Shown one piece after another: positions 58,401 to 64,000 of a stretch of DNA of 64,000 bases. Source of the stretch: Rhyzopertha dominica. Taxonomy: Eukaryota; Arthropoda; Insecta; Coleoptera; Bostrichidae. Within the stretch, counting starts at the first letter, position 1, and each line of letters starts with the position of its first letter. A program made the translations under genes and the position numbers. The DNA lies in NCBI GenBank assembly GCA_025024175.1, contig QCXZ01000003.1:806001-870000 (forward strand), written 5' to 3'. The notes under the pieces were generated by a model that had not been told where the DNA came from, made no database searches, and saw only the letters and a program-made list of their open reading frames with translations.

Positions 58401-61091
58401 ATATTAATGAGTTGAACAAGTCTGTTGATTTATTATCCAAAGAAATGTGAATTTACTACTATTACCCTTTCCGCCCAATGGTTCCTTCCAGCTGCCACAA
58501 AATATTCTCTTTGGAAGAAGAAAAGGAAATTAACTTACCCAAAGGAACTGCTGTCGCTAACAGACTGAATACTCCGCTAAGTACCATTGAACCACAAGCC
58601 AACCATCGCCTTCCCCAAATATCCAAGGTGAGCGTTAAGAAGGTATCAGCGGGGAACTCCGTGACGGATGCTATCGTAAATGTCAGGAATACGTCCAAAC
58701 CCAGAGACCCAACATTTCGCACGTGACCATCAAACACCAAAGATATCGCCATCCAGATGACGATCAGCATGAGGGTTATGTTTCTTAGCCGTGGAGTTTT
58801 AAAGAGATCGAGGACGGAGTAGGATTTTTCGTCCTCCTCTTCCTTCTGGGCCTTCAGGCAGCTATCTTGGAATTCCTTGTAGATTGATTCGTCGACCTTT
58901 TTTCCGTTTATTTTTTCAAATTTTCGGAGTATACCGATCGCTTTTTCTACCTTGCCTTGAGACACTAGCCATCTAGAAAAATAAAAACACTCGTTGATAC
59001 TGTAACTCAGTTAATAGAAGAAAAGTCGTCGAAAGGCTTCATGGATGTGGCTCGTTATTGACAGGAAGTCCAGGATTGAAAATAATTATGTAAACATCCA
59101 TTCAGTTGAAAGATATTCTTATGTAACACTACGACCTTTATTAACATATGTTTTTATTTTACATTTAGCTAGCCAAATAGTGTACTTTATAATATACGCT
59201 ACTAAAGTTTTTGTTAAAAAATGAATGAAACGTCTAGAGTGAAACCATTTTACTCGTGTCTTTATTAATTTGGAGTTCTTCACGCATAACAAAACGAAAA
59301 CAGAAAATTGTAGTGTGGGTAGTACTCTGCTGTAAATATTGTTGTACCTAGCTTTTTAAATAAGAAAAAAAAACGTTTCATAGTTAGGTAATATTTTCCT
59401 CAAATACAATAAATATCTTATTTTCTGCGGATTATAAGTAAATTTTGCAGAAATAAGACGATGAGTTGTATCTGTCGACAAATAGACAGATTATTAGAAG
59501 AGTAATGGATTATGTTTATGACCTTATTATTGTACTTGAAAATGTTTATTATTCCGCAAAAGACAGTAATTCGTTTTTTTATGAGGGTTCAGTTTAAAAT
59601 AAGAACTTTCTGTATTTGCCATCTTTTCGAGGCTAAACATCAAGGGGTATATTTGTGATATTTTCCTAAATCTGACCGACCCTCACCAGTAGAAGGCCAT
59701 CAGGTTAATATGTTGTTGGTCTTGGGATTAAATCTCCAACTGCCAGTAAACCAAATGGCTTCTTCTTCAAATGAATACGACCGCAACAACAAATTCATAC
59801 AAAACATGGTTTTTTATAAGATAAATTTTGGTAGAGATATTAATTTGTTCTGAATAATTACACGGTATGATACCAACAACTATATTGCAGAAGTATTATA
59901 CAATGTTCTATAATACGTTATATGCGTCAGTTTTTGGATGACGTACCGCTACTCTCTACTTTTTATCTAGCGGTCGCTCTGACGAACCCTTCACATACAC
60001 AACAAATTTGTTTTGAACAGCTTTGTTAGTAGATAATTTTAATTTATTTTGTCCTCGCTCAGAATTTACTTGATTTGGACGAGCACTTTTATTAAAAATT
60101 GATCAAATATTCTTGTTTTTATAACCATTTCTCACTAGCGCTGATTTAAGATAATGTATTTCTTTTTGTAAAGAACTTTTGTCTGAGATTCTTTGTGCTC
60201 TAACAAATAACGTCCTTATAAGACTATTCTTTTGAGTGAGACGTGACATGTAAATGTCTGTCTGTGTGTTGGTTTTCAGTAAACCTTGTATCTTAATTGT
60301 CCAATGTTTATTTGTAAATTTGAATATCCCAGAAGAGTAAACTACCATTGCTCTCTAATTCCATAGTAAATTTTATGTCACGATTTTGATTGGTCAAGAA
60401 GTCTACCTAACTCCTATTATATGGGGCCAAATAAACTGAAAACTATTGATCGCTACCGCTTCAAAATTTTCCATAAAAAATTGGCCACTATAGGATTTAG
60501 GGGTGAACCCATTGCACAACCTGATTTTTTTTCATAAAAATGACCGTTCCATAAGAAATAAGTCGATTTTAAACAGTGCTCAGACAATCTGTATATCGTG
60601 TCACCTACGGGGTCTCTATTATAGTTTTTGACACGCTTGCCATGAAAGGAATAGACCCCTTTAAAGAAGGATTAAAACAGGCAACATGCAAATAAAGTTC
60701 GAGGATAACTGAATAACAGGAATACGTCCTCCTAACTGCAGTAAAACAAACGACAAACAAAAAGAGCTACAAACGCACATCAAAAGCAGTCTCTATAAGC
60801 CAGTTCTACCGATTATATATTGAGTTTTACATGTAAATTGGTTATTCCGGAAGCCACTGATTTCTAGATGCGCAAAGGGGAAGTCAATAAGCCATTACCT
60901 TGCTGATTCCGGGATTATCCAGGGAGTTAGAATAGCGAACGCCAAGGGAGCTGAAGTGGCGTAACAGAGCAATCTCCAGTCAGCGATGTACCACGCGATC
61001 CAAGGCAATATTGATGCAGCGAACGTGAAGAAAATTGCTATCGACATGTTGGCGACAAAGGTCCTCCACTTAGGACCCACGTACTCCAGAA
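43240..61091 (-). CDS. Organic cation transporter (SLC22 family, MFS), four 3' exons
   Basis: Exons, in transcription order on the minus strand, are 61091-60899, 58972-58539, 47189-47014 and 43416-43240. They join in phase at GT-AG boundaries and give 325 residues, the C-terminal part of a 12-helix transporter that normally has about 550. The first exon reads EYVGPKWRTFVANM and encodes two helices, ending ESAR. The second continues RWLVSQGKVEKA, then a charged loop, helices and the MFS loop signature LDIWGRRW. The third has YAAELLPTVVRAQG. The last has LPETLDQELPQTLQ, the family's C-terminal signature, then a stop. Plasma-membrane transport of organic cations or anions is the family role; the substrate is unknown. 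Earlier exons are not found before the window end. The 11.3-kb intron hosts the carboxypeptidase on the other strand. Confidence 0.92.
43640..45400. promoter_or_regulatory. Cluster of forkhead-like AAACA palindromes in transporter intron
   Basis: The intron between the last two transporter exons holds many AAACAAAT/ATTTGTTT motifs. Three are near-perfect palindromes: an 18-bp perfect one at 44976-44993 (ATCAAACAATTGTTTGAT), a 16-bp perfect one at 45097-45112 and a 19-bp one with a single centre base at 45322-45340. Each half resembles a FOX-factor core site (AAACA). They could form an enhancer, or be part of an AT-rich repeat. Confidence 0.3.
45400..47013. other. Transporter intron, nothing further seen
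   Basis: AT-rich intronic sequence without a recognisable gene or element. Confidence 0.4.
47014..47189 (-). CDS. SLC22 transporter exon (helices 10-11)
   Basis: Acceptor TTTATTTCAG. Encodes VASASLAIMGRFAVNI...YAAELLPTVVRAQG...ILAPFVVYL and ends at CTG|GTAAGT in phase 0. The ELLPTVVR motif is typical of SLC22. Confidence 0.93.
47190..51547. other. Transporter intron upstream of the carboxypeptidase, no exon identified
   Basis: This 4.4-kb stretch should contain the propeptide and first mature exons of the nested carboxypeptidase if they lie nearby, but none could be recognised. A TAA microsatellite lies at 50507-50532. An ATG-initiated hydrophobic stretch at 51109 (MRSLFLVVPCLLFAF) looks like a signal peptide but does not join to the exon at 51548. 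Confidence 0.45.
51548..51850 (+). CDS. Carboxypeptidase exon with HxxE zinc motif
   Basis: Follows TTGTAG and is phase 0 at both ends (101 codons), ending GACAAG|GTAAGA. Contains EIEIIGKSYYKKNIE, LIDAGIHAREWITQ and IPCLNPDGYEYSHDK. Confidence 0.92.
51548..57449 (+). CDS. M14 zinc metallocarboxypeptidase, five exons, 5' end not found
   Basis: Exons 51548-51850, 53835-53931, 53991-54196, 57061-57145 and 57199-57449 join in phase to give 313 residues of a carboxypeptidase A/B-type enzyme that removes C-terminal amino acids from peptides. The zinc ligands are visible: His and Glu in IHAREW, and His in SLHTYG. LNPDGYEY, the DLNRNF Asn-Arg pair that binds the substrate carboxylate, the YLASG loop Tyr and the catalytic Glu in FVYTIEL are all present. 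In pancreatic numbering the residue at 255 appears to be Ala, closer to the aliphatic Ile of carboxypeptidase A than the Asp of carboxypeptidase B (inferred). Signal, propeptide and about the first 50 mature residues are missing. The C-terminus carries a basic tail (PPRKRRRL). The gene lies within an SLC22 intron on the opposite strand. Confidence 0.92.
51851..52300. other. Carboxypeptidase intron before the DDE transposon relic
   Basis: Mostly non-coding and somewhat GC-richer near 51930-52050. It may hold the 5' end of the DDE element that follows, but no terminal repeat was identified. Confidence 0.4.
52310..53300 (+). pseudogene. Dead DDE transposase (same family as 20.4 kb), in carboxypeptidase intron
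   Basis: Across several frames the order is: an acidic stretch ending in a basic cluster, SSKKKRRHLHPDPQKIVM (52408-52462, plausible nuclear-localisation signal), then NVYQDLIKN, a decayed middle, GSNGLAQNELPL...DYHQDMDASLFD (about 52710-52815), a gap, then HTV-like VLRLPPYYCVLKPIELIWSDLKRGI (53029-53105) with the catalytic Glu, and a tail near NSDSNSDSE (about 53270-53300). The catalytic-Asp block (VIVMDNASYHS in the 20.4-kb relic) is missing. It keeps the N-terminus the other relic lacks, so the two together outline the family. It lies in the carboxypeptidase intron between 51850 and 53835, on the same strand. Confidence 0.82.
53835..53931 (+). CDS. Carboxypeptidase exon with DLNRNF motif
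   Basis: Acceptor ATTTTAG. Encodes YRLWRKNLNPNDTCEI and then GVDLNRNFSYGYG. Donor GGTC|GTAGGT, phase 1. Too short to show as a long ORF, but both splice sites and the family sequence agree. Confidence 0.9.
53991..54196 (+). CDS. Carboxypeptidase exon with third zinc ligand
   Basis: Acceptor ACTTTAG, completes a Leu codon, then SSGSSCSKRSQLYRGARPLS...KLYISLHTYGNCIMYPWG and ends TTATTG|GTAAAG, phase 0. Confidence 0.92.
54473..54506 (-). ncRNA. Hammerhead-ribozyme-like fold in the PLE terminal repeat
   Basis: Read on the minus strand, the order is CTCT, core TTGACAA, one extra T, GACC, a short loop, GGTC, GAAA, CGAT, CGTC, then AGAG. This gives a stem II (GACC/GGTC), the conserved GAAA, a tiny stem III from the self-complementary ACGATCGT, the cleavage triplet GTC, and a 4-bp stem I (CTCT/AGAG) before a looped extension. 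PLE terminal repeats are known to carry such motifs. The core has T and A where C3 and G8 are expected. Copy 4 keeps the same order but stem I no longer pairs, and copy 2 keeps only the GAAA-to-GTC half. Probably weak or dead today. Confidence 0.45.
54622..54924 (-). pseudogene. PLE copy 3 GIY-YIG endonuclease
   Basis: An open frame of 100 codons beginning CDMIYIGQSGRAIKNRIKQH, the YIG half of the nuclease; the GIY half lies just upstream past a frameshift. The His-rich stretch HCIRNNHHL and the C-terminal ELLEIKKAQH are shared with copy 1. Confidence 0.88.
55215..55727 (-). pseudogene. PLE copy 3 RT core with YVDD
   Basis: A 170-codon open frame with MGSPLSPVLAEIF, LFWTRYVDDIFCIWTG and the FTLKKRKEWSSSF block. 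The catalytic Asp pair is intact, unlike copy 1. It continues into the linker in another frame. Confidence 0.9.
55687..56361 (-). pseudogene. PLE copy 3 RT, N-terminal half
   Basis: A 224-codon open frame with the RT1-like KEDKGN motif, the LYGLPKIHK block and the FVSFDVSNLF Asp block that supplies the first catalytic carboxylate. It overlaps the N-terminal frame at 56307-56361 and ends at a one-base frameshift before the MGSPLSP motif. Part of copy 3. Confidence 0.9.
57061..57145 (+). CDS. Carboxypeptidase exon (EVAGRVMGRLNGRKY...)
   Basis: Acceptor CCAATTAG. Encodes RTCGEVAGRVMGRLNG and RKYKIGSISKLM, ending ATGT|GTAAGT in phase 1. The intron before it is nearly all PLE copy 3. Confidence 0.88.
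57199..57449 (+). CDS. Carboxypeptidase last exon with catalytic Glu
   Basis: Acceptor CTTTCAG, completes the Tyr codon, then LASGNAADHAKGRHKIKF and VYTIELQKSG. It ends with a helix and a charged tail (PPRKRRRL) at TGA 57449. Confidence 0.92.
57450..58538. other. Transporter intron, no further gene seen
   Basis: Non-coding AT-rich sequence between the carboxypeptidase 3' end and the transporter exon. No clear repeat. Confidence 0.45.
58539..58972 (-). CDS. SLC22 transporter exon (central loop and helices 7-9)
   Basis: Acceptor TTTTTCTAG, first base completes Arg, then WLVSQGKVEKAIGILRKFE. A charged loop precedes VLDLFKTPRLRNITL, followed by helices and LDIWGRRW. The donor is TTGG|GTAAGT, phase 1. 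Confidence 0.93.
59955..60645 (-). mobile_element. Penelope-like retroelement, copy 5, a different lineage (dead)
   Basis: On the minus strand the frames read, in order, DPVGDTIYRLSEHCL and TYFLWNGHFYEKKSGCAMGSPLNP (near 60640-60500), ANFFMENFEAVAI, then after a gap IKFTMELESNGSLLF, and SRLTQKNSLIRTLFVRAQRI...NGYKNKNI (60250-60103). A tail follows near VQNKFVVYVKG (59990-60020). These fit the RT palm and thumb of a PLE, but the sequence does not match copies 1-4, so it is a second family. It lies in the intron between two transporter exons. No GIY-YIG domain was read. Stops and frameshifts make it dead, and the YVDD box is lost in a deletion. Confidence 0.72.
60899..61091 (-). CDS. SLC22 transporter exon (EYVGPKWRTF...PESAR)
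   Basis: Preceded by the acceptor TTTCTTCCAG and ended by AG|GTAATG in phase 2. It carries two predicted membrane helices around FFTFAASILPWIAWYIADW and YATSAPLAFAILTPWI. Confidence 0.92.
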
Positions 61092-62214
61092 CTGGAAGAA
61101 AATTGTAACAATTACGTGGCAGAAATGTTTAATGGTTAATTCTTATCGTTAGTGAAAACTTACTTACAGGAATCTACAATTTGATAAGCGCGATTTTCCT
61201 AGGTTTCAGTTTATATTGCAACAACTTAGCAATCCTCGAGGTAGCCAATATTTTTTTGTTGCTTAATTAAAATATGAACGCACGTCTTGTTTATATTACA
61301 AATCCAGCACGTAGACGCTTAACTCACAGTATCGAATATTTTGTAAAATATAATCAGTGTTTATACAACCTCTTCAAAGACACATGTTGAATACTTATTA
61401 GATCGGTTACACTCCTGTGTGTGAAACAAGACGTCTGCTTACTGCTTTTATTTAATGTGTAATTTTAAATTGCATGTTCACCTTAAAAGTAGTCTACTAG
61501 ATTTAATGTATAAACAAAATAGGATTTTTTTTCTCTGTGTACGTGAACTCAAAGCACTTTTGTATTTAAAAACGAAATCCTGCAAAAATTAACTGAAAAA
61601 AAATTAATTTATTTTTCCAATTAACAAAGTACAAAGTTAAATAGAATGCTACTGTTCAGCATTAAATCGCTGTCGAAGTTTCTACTTGTTGCTATTTCTT
61701 TTTAAACAGATGTACACAAAAATGTCTATGGATTGTAAAACTCTTTAATTCTTACTACACCGGGCTATCCAACTAATGGATTAAATTAAAAGAGATATCA
61801 AGTCGCTTATGATAACGAACAAGAACAGTGATTTATTGCTTACTACAAGCATAATCTGTCGAATGGTTCCAGCGATCACGAACATTTTTCATACACAGGA
61901 GGCTTGTCTATTCTTGAACGTAAGCTTTCGAACGAGCCGTCGGTGGTTGTCCAATGTGGAAGAATTCACGAGAAAATTTTTATGCTCCGCATCGAGCACA
62001 GTTTTGTTAATATGGGGCTTGTTTCCTCAAAACTGTGGCGCATATTCGCTCAGTTTGATCATTTCTAAATGATATCGGTTTGTTAAAGCTTGAGATTTTT
62101 TTTATTTGACGATATCTAAACGAAAACGACCATAAACAGAGTGTTTTCTTAAGAATAAAAGCGCTGGAAAGTACGTCAAAATGTTTTTGTAAAGGAACAT
62201 ACGTTACAATAAAT
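61092..62214. other. Intron or intergenic, no exon recognised
   Basis: The upstream exons of the transporter would be expected on this side, on the minus strand, but none could be recognised. A GC-richer minus-strand frame near 61870-62040 has no identifiable family. Confidence 0.4.
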
Positions 62215-62945
62215 TAGGTTGTCTAGAAAAAAGCTGACGATCGTTTCGACCTAACGGTCATTTTCAAATAGTATCAAGTAATACTAAGCCCAGATTTACA
62301 GAATTTTGTTCACATCCCTTTTTTATTGGTGTTGTAACATTTAGATGTCTCGGTTTGAAAATCGACTTCATAATTTCGGCATTATCAAATGCGCATTTCC
62401 AAGTGTTCCAAAAACTATCTTGTACCTTTTATTTCACAGTTAAAGACATTGATATTGTTTTGTTTAAATGCCAAATGTAAATGAATTAGCAAAATCAAAT
62501 AACGCCCTTCTTGTGTCCTTTGATGTTCTAATATTTTCACTTTCATCCCTCTAAATGAGTTTTCAACAATTCTAAAATATAAAATAAATAAGTCTGTCCC
62601 ATCAAATATTAGAAAATATTCTACGTTAATTGACATATTCTATAAACAAGATGATTTACTGTCTATGGAATTGCCTTTCTGTCCAATCGCCAATATGGTA
62701 ATGCCAAATTAAAAAAAAAACTGTTAACTAAAATGAAATTCTGAGCAAGTGTTATTTTGGGTCAAATGATATTTTTTTAGTTTGGACAGGGAAGTGAATT
62801 CATAAATACTGTAAACAGAGAGATTCAATTTACGTTAGAAAAAGACAAGGATAGAGTTGTTAAGTTTGGTAAAAAAACAATTAAATTGTCTTTGAATTTA
62901 TAGAAAACCTACACAGTCAGACGTTACATATTACTTTTGTCTTAC
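62215..62945. mobile_element. Penelope-like retroelement, copy 4, rearranged and dead
   Basis: Two parts in opposite orientation. The stretch 62215-62395 matches the 3' terminal repeat of copies 2 and 3, with the same GACGATCGTTTCGACCT box and the GGTCATT stem, as if the element lay on the minus strand. From about 62470 to 62945 RT sequence instead reads on the plus strand, with NNALLVSFDVSN, FIPLNEFSTILK, FYKQDDLLSMELPFCPI and FTLEKDKDRV blocks, then HSQT. This fits an inverted terminal-repeat copy in front of a 5'-truncated RT fragment, a layout known among PLEs, or a later rearrangement. It has multiple stops. Confidence 0.8.
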
Positions 62946-64000
62946 TGCGACATTATACATTTTGAACTAATGATTTCCTTACTCACTACTAGCTTGCATA
63001 TGTAAATGAAGATAACAGGCATAAATTCCAGAAAGCCTTCATTATAAGAAGAATTTATAAAATACAGATATATTATAAAAGACTTTTTTCTAACTTTGTT
63101 AAACCTGAAAATGTAACAGTCTGTTGAGCTATACATTTAAAGCACTACATGGCATGGAATTTGGAAATGCACAAGACGTAGTTGTATTTTTGGCCTTTGT
63201 AGGGTCAGTCTATTATGTGAGAAAAACATTGAAATTGATATCTATAAAATACAGTGAATGAACACGACCTTCTACGTTTTTTCTTTTATATCCCATCAAA
63301 CCATTGATTATTTACAAAATGCTGGCGTAGACTTCTGGGTTGTCCGAAAAAATCTTCTGACTATCACCAGTAGAACATTTATGGGACAACTTCATCAGAA
63401 CATTGTCCATTTTAATCGGTTGGTGGGGCACAAAACAAAACATACGTAGAGGTAATACAAAAAAAAGTTATTCTTCATTCTTAAAATCAAAGAAAAATTT
63501 TTAATTATATGCTTCCAAAACACCTCTCCCGCAGCAGAAATAGTGCTGAATGCTTACGTTAAACGGCGTACACTGAAACCAACCCCATTTCCTAAAAATC
63601 AAAATAATTACGTTAATTGTATCTAACCTTCAAACAAGAGGTGTGTACCTCCGTGTAGTTAAGGCGACATAAAAAATTGGGTGGGGGTGTGTCGAAGGCA
63701 TAGCAGGTGGATAATTGCCTTGCAGTGATGAAGGTTGTGGTACTATTAGAGTAATAAATGTGTATCAAGGATGTGAACGGTTTGAACAAGACATAACCTG
63801 ACGGAAGGCCAGGCGAACCGATGATAATAATTTATCAAGTGTTATGCTTCAAAGGCGGGCCATTCATGTGCAATGAAAAGCCTTCAGATCTGCACTTAAT
63901 GCATACGAAATTTATTAATCATCCGGTGAGGTTGCCTTATTTTTCCGAGGTGCACGGCAGCACAAAATGAAGCCATAAATCCGTGGTGGTTAAATTTATG
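62946..64000. other. Intergenic, no gene seen
   Basis: No recognisable coding region, RNA gene or repeat. The ORFs here are short and domain-free. Confidence 0.45.

Noticed and set aside
1..64000. CRISPR arrays, operons, Shine-Dalgarno sites, phage or plasmid features
   Set aside because: No regularly spaced repeats or compact same-strand gene runs. Spliced genes and retroelements show this is eukaryotic nuclear DNA.

Overview
The window is a piece of an AT-rich insect nuclear genome. It has split genes with GT-AG introns, long intergenic stretches, and many decayed transposons. The mix of a sigma-class GST, an SLC22-type organic cation transporter, an M14 carboxypeptidase, several Penelope-like elements (PLEs) and DDE elements suits a beetle, but the order is an inference and no species is claimed. 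A few isolated Ns mark unresolved bases.

Layout. 1-31 kb has no intact host gene that I can see. It holds PLE copy 1 (1.45-2.63 kb), a tRNA-Thr-like fragment (4.2 kb), a LINE scrap (4.8 kb), a hairpin/foldback composite (5.7-6.1 kb), a dead mariner (6.2-6.6 kb), a possible hAT scrap (10.1 kb), PLE copy 2 (17.9-19.1 kb, minus), a dead DDE transposase (20.4-20.9 kb), a large foldback composite (23.6-24.3 kb) and a broken THAP-like gene (28.0-28.9 kb). From 31.0 to 38.3 kb lies a complete four-exon sigma-class glutathione S-transferase on the plus strand (204 aa). Its third intron carries a complete Tc1/mariner-superfamily element with an open transposase.

From 43.2 to 61.1 kb lies an SLC22/organic-cation-transporter gene on the minus strand. 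Four 3' exons are visible and the 5' exons lie beyond the window or are unrecognised. Its 11.3-kb intron contains an M14 zinc carboxypeptidase on the opposite strand (five exons visible, N-terminal exon(s) not found). Two introns of the carboxypeptidase are largely filled by transposons: a DDE transposase relic at 52.3-53.3 kb and the longest PLE copy (copy 3) at 54.4-56.8 kb. A second, different PLE lineage (copy 5) sits in the next transporter intron at 60.0-60.6 kb, and a rearranged PLE relic (copy 4) lies at 62.2-62.9 kb.

No operon-like cooperation exists. The three host genes are independent: xenobiotic/lipid-peroxide conjugation, membrane transport and peptide digestion. The most interesting non-genic signals are (1) a short hairpin repeat family whose two clearest insertions are each flanked by a 14-bp direct repeat, one of them expanded into an A-B-A'-B' foldback; (2) a hammerhead-ribozyme-like fold in the PLE terminal repeat in which core positions 3 and 8 appear changed together from C-G to U-A; and (3) an intact transposase with a DD36D-like spacing.
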